A stretch of DNA of 64,000 nucleotides from contig NC_066333.1 of assembly GCF_022539315.1 (NCBI RefSeq), positions 620,001-684,000 of the forward strand, in the 5' to 3' direction. This DNA is from Serinus canaria. Its lineage: Eukaryota; Chordata; Aves; Passeriformes; Fringillidae. The position numbers and the translations under genes are program-made. The notes below the pieces were generated by a model that saw only the letters and a program-made list of their open reading frames with translations, had not been told where the DNA came from and did not search any database. Positions 41,501 to 53,500 of this stretch are shown here, one piece after another; within the stretch, counting starts at the first letter, position 1, and every line of letters starts with the position of its first letter.

Positions 41501-44500
41501 AATGTTTCACTGTGTTTAAAAATGTATCTAATGAAGTTGACATGCAGGAAAACAGTTGCTTGATGACATTTAATTTTGGCTAAGAGGGAAAAATAGTATT
41601 GGCTGTGTGAAAGAACTATATGCTGTTTGATTTACCTGTCAGTTAAAAACATAAGAATTCTTATTCTAAGATGCTCCTGCAAGTGTAAATGAATCATACG
41701 TCTTAGCTTTTTCTCCCAAATATAAGTGTATTCTATAATCAGACACATTTAGGATGGGAGTTTAGAAAGGGTTTTATTACTTCTGAGTTTCAGTTTGAGT
41801 AGTGTAATAATATTACTGTTTATGCATAACAACTGCAGGCTTCACCTTTTCTCAATATTTGCCTTGTGTCTTCAGAATGTTGTCAGTTCAGATAATTAAA
41901 TCCAAAAACTTTATTGTGTCACTTCCAGAGAGCAGGATACAAATAAGTAAATGCAGTCCACAGAGCTCCATCTGCTCAGTGCCACTTCATCCTTTGGATG
42001 GAGGATGTAGGGAGGCCCATTTCCCAGGGAATGTTCTCCTATGAACCTCTGCCACCCACTCCTTGTGTCACCCATCTAATGCAGTCAGGGGCTGAGAATG
42101 GAAGCATGTGCTTCCTCTTCCTTGCCTTGTATTTTCAATGTTCAAATGAGCCTAAAAATTTACAGGTTTTAAGATTTTAGGTCTTGTATTACTGTGTTTT
42201 AGTTGTAAAATCTTTCAGTTAATTTTTGTCTGCTCAAAGATTTGTTATATTTTTTATTTATGGAGTCCTGAGAACTCTTTGGCTCATTTTTAGTCACTTC
42301 TGAGCTCTCAGGTGAAACCTTCACATGGTTCTACTAGTGGTGTAATTTTAATCTTTGAAGGAATTTTGCAGGAGATGCTCATTTGGAAGGTAATTGAAAT
42401 AGTTTTGTTTGCTGATTTCTATTTATTATTTTTCTCTGTCTGACAGAAAAGGTCATTTGCACCTTCAACCCCACTGACTGGTAGAAGATACCTGCGAGAA
42501 AAGGAAACTGCCGTCACTCCTGTGGCTTCAGCCACACAGAGCGTGAGCCGTTTGCAGAGCATGGTGGCTGGCCTGAAAAATGCACCAAGTGAACAACTTA
42601 CAGCTATTTTTGAGTGAGTATGTCCACTTCAGCTGCTTTCATTGACACGGAAACTCATCTTTTGGCTTTTTTTCCTTTGGGGCAGAATATTTTGGTCTGT
42701 GTTTCTGTATTATTTCTTGTTGAAGGATCTTCTGTTTTCTCAATGATCTCATCTGGAGAAGGATGGCTGAACACACACACCCCCCCATCTGACTTGTCAC
42801 CACCATTATGTTAATGGAGGTTCAGCTTTTGCTGATCTTGATTTGTCTGAATGCTTGAAAGCCAAATGCCTTTTTTATTTGTTGACATTTTAAACAAGTA
42901 CTTATCAGTTAAAAGATGTGGTATGTATGTTGGCAGAGGTTTTGGAGAAGGGATTGTTCAGGTGAAGAAGCTGCAGTCTTCGCCCTCAGCTGGGAAGATA
43001 AAACTAAGAGCACCTACAGGCTGCCCATTTTTCCTTCACTACCGTAGGGTGTGTTGGTCTTACCCCATGGCACAAGGATGAGCCTCACAGTGAACCTGGT
43101 CACTGTCAGTGCTGACCTGGAATAGCCACAGCCATGTTCCCCATTCGGTATGTTCTGGTGGCTGTTCCCTGGACACACTTCAGATTACTGCCTTCCTCCC
43201 TGAGTACAGCTTATAAAAAGCAGTAGTGGAATAGCAAATACCTGTAAAGTTCCTGGGTGTTTGCCTAATATCTTTCCAAGTTATGTTCCTACTGTGTTAC
43301 AGTGGAAGGTCTCCAGATGTATTTTTACAAGTCATGGACATTTAGTATTAGCACTTAATATTTGAAGTCCAAGAGCAATGTTCTTTTTAAAGTAATCATT
43401 GTAAACAGGTGAAAAATATTGCTTACTGTTCTCATCGTTAGAGTTACTTATATTTGAAAGTTTTGCTAGCACTGGTTCCTAAAAGTTTACAGCTGTGCTC
43501 TCTGGAATGCATTTGTTTAGAATGCTTCTTTGATTGTTTTTGTAAGGACTGATACTATTTATACTCTACAATTAAGTCATTAATGTGTCTATAATCTCTG
43601 ATAAAACATATGGTTGTTCCAAATAATAAACCAGACTATCAAGAAAGAGGTAAATATTAAAATGGGAACAAGAATTGACTAAGCCTTTGGCAACAGCTGT
43701 GATGAGTACTTTGCTCATCCTGGATGTGAGTTCAGCAAGCGCTCGGGTATATGTGCTGTGTTCCTGGAAGAAATGGAGAAACTGTAGTTTGGACTGTGTA
43801 ATGTTCTATGCTTTTCAGTATTTTCTTTTTCAAATTAAAATTCCATGGAAAAGCTTTGAAGTTAATTATAAGACTTCGTTCAAAGATAAACCTTAGGTGA
43901 TTTCAGTTCTAGTTTTTCAGAGTAATTCAGTGTCTTAATTTGACACCAGCCACATGCCACTGTCCTCTGCAACAGAGTTGCTGGAAAATTCAGAAGCATT
44001 CAGAAAGAGCATCTCCAGCCAGAGATACTATTTTATGGCAGTGACAATGTGGAGTTCATCAGTTCCCCCAGTCTTGGTAGGAAATGGGAAGATGCTGCTG
44101 CCTCTTCCCTCTAAGGTTTTCTGTGCTGCCTCAGAAAACTGAGTCTGGCCAGTGTGGTGTTGTGGGTGCCTTTGGTTGGTTGGTTGGCTGTTGTAGTATC
44201 CTGCTCACTCCTGGCAGGTTCATCTTTCTCCTGTGCTGCTGTGGTTCTGGCTTTCTCCTGTGTTTGTTCAAGATCTGAAGATCCTCCCTGGCCCTGTTAG
44301 GAAGAGAGGACATGATACCTGTGTGTATTTTATGTTTGCCTCTGCCTGTGTAATACAGGTTCTAGCTGATGAGGAATGCTTGGTGTAATTGGTTTATCTT
44401 TTTTTTTAATTTATTTTATAGTTGTTGTTTCTTGATATTTATTTTTTAAACTGGATATTAATTTATGTAAACAAGGCTTTCTTTGCCTTTGGCTTCAGGT

Positions 44501-47500
44501 CTTGTGCCCGCAGCCCCTTGGAAAGCATAATGAGCAGAGTGAAGGAAATTGGTGAGACCTTCTGTTGCTGCTACACTCAGTCAACAGATGAACAGCCAGG
44601 ATCCCACATAGGTATGGACTGAAAGGCATGGGGTGTTTCAAAATACTAAACCAGGGCAAACAGAATGCATACCTGTACTGTTTTTTGTATTTAATACAGT
44701 GGAGCCGGTTTTATCCCAGGATACACCCAAGCAGAAAACTACTGCTGTCAAACAGGACAGGGTAAAGAATAAAAATTTATGGCAGAGTAAACCCAAGCCT
44801 GCAGTTCAAACTGAGATAACCAAGAAATCATGGAAGAGCAGCTCTTAACAAGTGTAAACTTGAAATCTTGTTAGTGTTATAATTTAAAGAAAACTGAAAG
44901 CAAATAGGAAAATTATTATTGCAGAATTTCATCACAAGAAATATTACAATAAATAATCCTTTAAAATGTTTATGGAATTTCATTCTGTATCTGGGACTGG
45001 TGGATTTCTGAATGTTTTTTTCCTTGTTTGCAAAGTATCTATATACTCACATGAACTATTGTTTTGGATGAGAACAGGTGCTGGTCAGTTGAGTCTTAAC
45101 CTGGTTTTGCCAGTGGCATTTGACTTAATTTCTGTTGATTTTAAATTTCAGATTTTGCTGTAAACAGATTAAAACTGGCAGAGATCTTGTACTATAAAAT
45201 CTTGGAGACTATAATGGTGCAAGAAACACGGAGACTGCATGGGAAGGATCTGACTGTAAGTAAAGAACCAGTGAAAGATGAGAACGCTTTTTGTAGCTGT
45301 TTCTTGGGAGTTTATTTTCAGGCAGTTCCAGGAGAAAGCACTGTAAAGTGCTCTGTGTATGTTGCTAATACTAAAAAGGGGAAATACATGGGAGCTGCCA
45401 AAATGTATTTTTCTTCTACTATTTAAACCAGTATAACCATCATAGCTAAACATTTGAATTTGTGTTGCCTTGTTGCCTTCTAGAATTACAACTTTATGGA
45501 CAGGTAACTTTTGTTATCTTCTTTACCCAGTGAACAGTACCAATGCTTCATGTTAGACAGCACTGCATTTGCTCTGCTTTATGAGGCACAGCAAGGAGGC
45601 CAATTAATTTGTCCATAGCTTGCAAAATGCGATAGTTTTGGTGTTGTTACTTTACTTCTGTTCTCCTCAACTTCCCTGTAAAAAGGAGGTTGTGGATGGG
45701 AGAAGAAGCCAGCTTCTTTCCAACAATAAGCTGTGTAGTGTTAGTGCCACAAAATTCCAGCTTGTGTTTCCCAGATGTGAGGCCAGTGGCATTTTGTGTG
45801 CTCTCTCCAGGCTCTCCTGGAGCAGGATGTCTTTCACCGCTCCCTCCTGGCATGCTGCTTGGAGATCGTGCTCTTTGCCTACAGCTCCCCTCGCACCTTC
45901 CCCTGGATCATTGAAGTTCTTGACCTCAGGCCATTCTATTTCTATAAGGTAAAAAAACACTGGCTTAGGACAGGATTGGTATCAAAAATGGCATGTTACT
46001 GGATTAAGAGTCGTAGAGTCCTCCCTAGGGAGTCAGGTAAGACAAGGGCTGATATTAAGTGTGCATTAGGATGTCACTATAGGGCACGAAATAACACAAC
46101 ACGGACACTCTGCTCATCAAAGGTAAAAAGGGACTTTTTCATTTCTGACTCCAGCATTTCTAGATTTCCAAAAGGACAGTGGGTTGGAGGGTGACAGTGC
46201 CACCTCTCCAATGACACTGGACAAACCAACAGTCCATCGCATTTCTCCTCCTCCATAAAAGAATGCAAAACAATCGGTAATTTACAGAAAGTGTGTGAGA
46301 AAGTTCGTTACAAGAATGTAAACATCAGAAGGCTTAGAGAATCTTAAAAAATCAGGGCAACATCAGGCCTATTCTAAATGCTGGCTCTCCTGAAATGTAT
46401 TACTTGGAAAGTGGTAATGCCAGAGCTGAAGCTAAAATATAAAGAACAAAACCCATTTTGTAAATTGTACTGATCTGTAACATACTGCCCATCAACTTTT
46501 ACTAGACTAAAGCCTTCAAGCATATATTTTGTTGATATTTATATTTATTGACTACAGTGTAGTTCTAAAATAGCAGGTGCAGATCTGAAATGTTGCCTTT
46601 GACTGCTACTGCTTATCACAGGCTTGCTTTGCTAAGTTTGGGGGCTTTTCCTTAATAGAACGTAGAATATCTTTTCCAGGGTTTTCTCTGGGTTTGGCCT
46701 TCATTTAACCACATTTTCCCGACTTCCAATGTAACTTGATTTTTGACGACCTCAATCCTTTTTTCACCTATCCATATGCCTCCAGTTTTTGCTGGATGCC
46801 TAGCAGCTTACTGGGGTTAGTTCTGAATAAATCAAGTAGTTCTTTTTAGATGACAGCAACCAAAAAATGGAAGCCTTTGAGAAAGCTGGTTCATTATCTG
46901 TCCTTCCTTTTTCCTTTACTCTTCAGCTGTAGGGCAGTACTGGAGCTGTAACAAATCTGTCAATATTGCTGTGGCTGTTGGTAGCCTCCATCAAAACTGG
47001 TGCACATCTAACTTTATGGATCAGATTTATGTTTGATTTGAATTTTCTCAGCTATTCAGTGTATATTGTTGCAGCACTCTTATTTCGACAAAAATTGCCA
47101 TTGAAAGTCACACGAGAGACATGTGACATTTGTAACTTTGTTCTCTGTTTGTAGCTTCTGTAGCAGGAATAACCAAACATATCAGTTGGTCTTCCATGGA
47201 ACTTTTGTGACATTTCCATCTTTGGAGCTTTAGCAAAACAGGCTGAATGCTCCTCTTTTAGGAATAACACAGGGTGGATCTTGTGTTGGAGTATGATACT
47301 GCAGTCAGATCTGTTCAACCCCCATTTGTCCATTAGGGTTAGGGTTCTGAGAGCTTCTTAAATGAAACTTTATTGCAGTGGTTTTCAGCTCCTCATGTTA
47401 TGGGCTGCTTGTTTGCTAGAGCTGAAATGCTGGGACTGTCACATCCCCTGCTGAGCAGCTGTACCTGATCACATCTCCCACGTCAGTGCTGCCCAGTGCT

Positions 47501-50500
47501 TTCACTTGTGCACAGTTAGCAGTGGTGAGAAAGGCCCTAAAAACCCCTGGAATGGATTGTTCTGCACTAGTGGCATATCTGCTGTCCTCTTCCAGCCCCC
47601 AGGTTGCTTTGGGAAAGGGTGTTCAACGAAGAGGGTTGGGGAAGGTGACGATGTGAGGAGGAGACTGGAGCACTCTGTGTTGACATTTTGAACAGGAGCC
47701 TGAAGTAAATATCAGTTAGATGGTGTTAAACATGAGCAATGTGACATTGCTGTGTGTGTCATTGCCAACAGGTTATTGAAGTGCTGATTCGGTCTGAGGA
47801 AGGACTTTCCAGAGACATGGTGAAGCACCTCAATAGCATTGAAGAACAGATTCTGGAGAGTCTGGCCTGGACTCGGAACTCAGCACTCTGGAATGCACTC
47901 GAGGCCTCAGAAAACAAAGTCCCAACCTGTGAAGAAGTATGTGATCTCATTCCTGTTACTGGGAAATCCATGTTCTTTTTCTCATTTGTTTTTTTATTCA
48001 GAAAACTTTTCAAATTAGATTATCACTGCAGAAAATCTTCTTTTAGTAGATTGTCACAAAGAAGGGAAATTAATTTGTTATCTTAGACTGGCATTTCTTA
48101 CTTCTCAGGTAATATTTCCTAGTAATTTTGAGGCCAGCAATGGAGGAAGTGGGTTTGGGCACTTGCCCATGATGCCATTATCTCCCATAATTCATCCTCG
48201 AGTGAAAGAGGTTCGGACAGATCTTGGTGGGAGTTTAAGACGAGGTAAGTTTAAGGCTTCTGATATTATTTAAATGTGTGAATTTGGGGAGAGGGTTACA
48301 ATTCTTTGTAATTGGAAAAAGCATCCTTGAATCTTAATTGAGAGTTTGGAATTGTGAAGTTTATTTGACCAAGAGAGGGTCTAGATGCACCCAGTCAAAC
48401 CAGTGCTGTGACTAACTGGCTGCAGGCAGTGCTCAGACAGTGCTTCCATTCTGGACAGAAGCAGATTTTGCTGCTGGCTTGATGCCAGGGTGACCTTACT
48501 CTGAGATGGGTTGTCATCAATCACCTGTTGTCCATTGATGCCCGAATTTTTCCTGGTTTTTTTTTTTTTTTCTTTCTGTTAGTTTATGGTCAGTGAATTT
48601 GACTGGATTTTAGGTAACTTTTTATTTTTTTTAGGTATAGTGACAGAGCTACACTTACTCCTGATTCCTACAGAACTGTTTTTGTGCAGGGCTGGAGGAC
48701 AATGTTTTGCCTACAGTGTTCTGTCCTCTGAAGCTGCTCTTAGCAGATTCCTGCATCTCACACAGACCTGTCTCCTGACAGTGAGGGTGCAGAAGCAGTG
48801 CCAGCACTGCTATTTCCTTTGCATGCTTCTCTAGTTAGGAATTGCTGCTTTTGTTGTATCCTGACTCTGGTCCATATGTTCTTGCACGTGCTCTGTGAAC
48901 TGCTGGGTTGTGTAATGTTGTCTCCTTCGGTGTTTGTCTGGCTGTAAACAAGGCTGTTTGGTGTTTTTTAAATACTCCTTAGGAAGGAGATGTACAAGCA
49001 GTTTCTGTGTTAGAGTTCGCTGGTGGAAGAGGAACCAGACTGTAGATGGTGTCTTACATATGGGGAAGGCTGTGTGATACTCAGCTCTGTATATGAGAAT
49101 CTGGTGCTAGAGGCTTTTCCTAAATTCAGTTGGGAGGATGGTGAGAATAGGAAGTGTTTATTTGTCTTTGGTACCAAGAGAACCATCTTGGCAGAGTTAG
49201 AAGTAAGGTCTCCTGTGGAAGATCAGACAGCTAGAGAAGCTGAGCTGGGTAGCGCTGCCGACCTCCTGGCCCTGGTACAGGGGAAGCCATGGGAGAGAAA
49301 CTCAAGGCAAAATCAAAAGTGAAGACATCAGGTCTGGTCACTAACTGCTCTGAGGAGAGAAGATGCAACAAGGACATTACTTGTGCAAAGGAATGTAACA
49401 GGGACCTGATAAGTGAAAAGACTGTGTTGCTACAGGAGCAGGGGCAAGGGGGTCTGAGTGTAAGATTTTGTACAGAACTTAGAGAACTATAAATACTGTG
49501 ACTAGTATAATAAATGGGCTTTGCTTGCATAGCATGATCTGTGTCTCTCAATCCCCGCAGTCTCCAATCAATCTTACCTGGCCAGTTATCCAGATAATTT
49601 CTGATGCATGGGTAATAGGAAATTCTTGTCACTGTTATTGTCACAGACTGCAGCAGAAAGACAAAAAGCCTGTGAACAGGAGCCTGGTACATTAGTACTG
49701 TGTACTTCAGGCTTACTACTACAGCAAATGTTTGAAAGCCACAGAAAAGCTTGAGAGGAACCGGGGCTATGTGAGGGTGGAGTCACCTGCCTGGGGGCAG
49801 TTTAGAGGGAGTTTGAAAGCCAGAACATAGGGAAGACAGCCTGTCCAAGAAGTGTGGTCATGGTTTCTGTAGAGGATTGTGTTCACAGGAGTAACATTTG
49901 CAAATATTCCTAATTGCTAGGCTGACTGGAATAAGTACTTCTGATTCTGTGTGTTCCTCAGTCTCTGTGGATCAGAGTGACTGCTCAGCTTCCATGTAAT
50001 AACTGATGGCAGAACTGCGCTGTCTGGGGTGACTGTAAAACTAAAAAAAGTCAGACTACAGATCTTGTTCTTATCACCTCAGAACAGTGAGCTCTGAGAG
50101 CAGGCTTGAGCTATAAGTGATCTCTGCTGGTGTACTTGGAAGGTATCCTTTCACCTTCTCTGTGGAAGGATTTCCATTAAGCTGCTGTTGTTAAGGTTTT
50201 GTTGGGTTTATTTTTATTTCCTTGACATGCCAGATGTGCAGCCATTGTCTCCAATCTCCGTTCACGAGCGCTACAGTTCTCCTACAGCTGGAAGCGCTAA
50301 GAGAAGGCTCTTTGGAGATGACAGCCCCAAAGAAATGCAGATGGAAAAAATCTTAACAAAAGGAACTAAGCTGACAATTTCTCCAGCATCAAGTATTGGT
50401 GCTGAAAACATGTCAGCATCTCCTGCCCAGACAGTGCTGACCATGACAACCACTACAGGACCAGGAAAAGCAGGACAGAAGGTCACTATCCCACTGCATG

Positions 50501-53500
50501 GTAGGAATTCCTGCTGTTTTTCTTCTCTACTAGGATATTTTCTTTAGTCTTAAGTTATGCTTAGACCAGCCATGCATCTTGAAAGCGTGTTGCTTTTTCT
50601 TTCTGAAAAAACAGTTACTTTGTCAACAACAGCTGTCCTGGTTTGAAGGACAGGTGTCTGTCAAGGAAGGTGGGAACTCCCCCTTGGAGTGGAGAATATG
50701 ACCCACTTCCCTCTGAATTATTATAACTTTGAAATGACAGGGCTTTCAGGCAAAGCTAGGAGGAAAGGAATAGCAGTTCCTTACTGGCGTGTGCGTGTAT
50801 ATCATGGCAAACAAACCCCAAGCCCAGCAGCAAAGACGAGCAGACGCAGAGCCCCAGGGCCGCCTTGTCCCAGCTGCAGGCACCTTCCCCTGCGGTGCAG
50901 TTCTGGGCACGGCCAGCAGGGGCGCTGCTGGCTCCTGGCCGGGCAGGGTGGGGCGATGATTCCCCCGGGCCTGCAGGGGGCGCTGTGGCGCGAGCTCGGC
51001 CGCCTCTCTGCACTCGGCAATGGCGGGCAGGCTGGCAGAAGGGATGGAGAAGGGGCTTCCTTGGAACCCTCAGGGACAGCTGGTTCTGCTGTGCCTCCGG
51101 CTGCTGAAATGGACTGCAGCAGGAACCTCGGAAGCAGCTGGAACAGCAGAGGCAAGCAGATCCCAGAGTAATAAATGAGATGTAGCAGAGCTGCAGCTCT
51201 TGCGGGGCATCCCGGCAGGCAGGGGTATGGGGCTACAGTGTAAGGAAAACTCAGAGCAGCGGCAAAAGAAGGGCAGGGGTGGGCCGGGGTCTCCTCTGCA
51301 GTAGCAGCATCACACAGCCGGGGAAATGCATCCTCTGGGAGGGGGCTGGGGCTCGGGGTCCTGGTCTTTTCCCCTGAGGCACCCAAGCAGATGGCAGGGG
51401 TCCTTTCCAATGAAGCAGGGTGCCAGTGAGCTCCCAGTTCGGTGGCTGCTCTTGTGAGCAAACACTCACTCATGGCTCAGAAGCAGGACAGGGCTGGGCT
51501 CCGGCTGCAGCAGCGAACTCCCTCCATAAACAGCAGCTGGAGCATCCTCCTCCAAACCCAACGGCAAGAGGGGCCAAAGAGCCTAGCTGAGCCCAGCCTC
51601 ACTACCCAAACTTCAAGGTGTATTTTACCTTCCAAAGAGAAAACCCCCAGGTAAAGACAGTAGCCAGCCGAATCACCCTTCCCCATCCTTACCCCGAGCC
51701 ATGGCAACTTCGTTTGTCTCTCTAAAAGTACCAGTCCTTTTTGTCTCTTAGAAATGTATGGGAGAAAATTCCCAGAGAAAAAGAAAACAAAAGAGTAATC
51801 CTAAGCTCCACCAGCAACTAAAAAGGTTGAGTTTATATTGACATCACATCCTTGGTGACATCTGATCCCTGGCAAACACACTGAGGATTTCTCCTCTTGA
51901 AGAAAAGATCATGTTTGTGCTCTTTCCAGTTTTACCTCACACATTAAGCATTATTTTGGTTCTCAGTGCCATTAATGATTTACTGCAATTTGTCTTAATT
52001 TGGTCTGTTAAAATCTCAAAAAGCTCTGGAACTTCTAGAGAAGAGTTACGTGCTAACCTCAGCAAAATAGCGTGAGACTTATGTTTTGTGGAAGTTTGCT
52101 GGTACTTGATTATTTCTGAAAATTATATATGAGCAATGAGTGTATAGCCATTCTTAATTTTAAAATTGGGTCTACAGTTAGAGAGTAAAATAAAAATTCT
52201 GCACTACTCATGTTTAAGGAGATTTTCAGCAAGATAATTTTATTACTGAGGAAACTAATGAGGGCTGTATAGGATATGCTGCCAGTTTTGCAGAATACGA
52301 ATTTAAAAAAAAGAGAATGCTCACCTTCCCCCAGTAGAGTGGAAAACCAAGTACAGAAATTGTGATTGCTTGTAAACTTTGTACTTTAAGTTAACCTTTA
52401 GGAAAAATCATTCACATTCAGATTCTCCTTTTCAACCTTACCAGAAATGTAATTTTTACTATTTCTGAAGACTCTGTGGGACAGTCTTTTTAGGCTGTAG
52501 TACGGAGGACAAGATGTCTTCAGTATCAAATGTTCATAAATTAGTTTGATTTGCTGTTTGACTCTGCAGCATAAATAGAGCAGCCAGTTTATTTCTGGGT
52601 ATGTGTATCCTCTCCAGGTATTGCAAATGACATAGGTGGAATCACCTTGATCCCCATTTCAATTAATTTAGACCAGCCATGTAAAGTGGATGCTCAGGCT
52701 CCCTGCCCCCCTCCTGGAAACCAAGCAGCAGAAGTGCAGCTGCCAGCAGCCAGCAAGCCAAAGAGAACGGGCTCCTTGGCACTGTTCTACAGGAAGGTGA
52801 GTGTCCTGCTCAGAAGGGGTGCTGTGCTTGTGCTCGTGGCCGTGCTGGAGCCTGCCCCCCTGTGCAGCTCCCATTACCTTCAGTCTTCATGTGTCTCAAG
52901 TTTGGCACATGCAGTCCTTATATACCTTGAAGAAGAAGGAAAAAGATGTTGAGTGTTGCAGAGAGTTTTGTCCTTTCCACCTATGAGTTTTTTCTTTCTT
53001 TTTAATAAGGAGCTTCTATAAATAAATGTTAAAGACATACTTCAGATTTTACTTCTCTTGGCTATTTCATTGCCTCCACATTTGCAAGGGTTAGACAGAT
53101 CTGACGTGAGAGGATGTTCCTGTGTCTTGCTCATTCAAAGCTGCACTGCTGTGGATCCAGCATCTGGAGATGCTCCTTTGCCACTTTTAAGTCTGCCCAG
53201 CAGTGCTGATCTTGCTCGGTTGGGGGCTCAGGAAGCAGTGATCAATAACATAGTAGCTTAAGGTTTCTAAAAAGAATGAGTTTGAAATAATGCAGGGTTT
53301 AAAGAATTCAGTGTACTTCAGAGAAACTTAAGGTAACTTGCTTATAGTTGCTTTCATTTTCAGTGTGTATTTTGTGAAGGGTCTTAGGAGGAATCAAGGT
53401 AACTTGGTCTAGGTGACTACAAAGAATATATCCCTAAATTAGTTTCTCTTAAAAATATTTAAAGATTTTTTTTTTGTTGTTATTTTCTTACTAGGTAAGT

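Noticed and set aside
42959..42978. A 20-base stretch, CAGGTGAAGAAGCTGCAGTC, identical to the start of the CHD6 exon at 1696-1715
   Set aside because: The match stops at once on both sides, and the motif is simple GAAG/CTGCAG-type sequence, so it is most likely coincidence.
47333..47346. TTAGGGTTAGGG-type run resembling a telomeric repeat
   Set aside because: Only about two units, which is too short to mean an interstitial telomere or fusion point.
49023..49322. A 99-codon open frame in RBL1 intron 14
   Set aside because: Its 3' part lies in the solo LTR and the rest has no similarity to p107 or any family I know.
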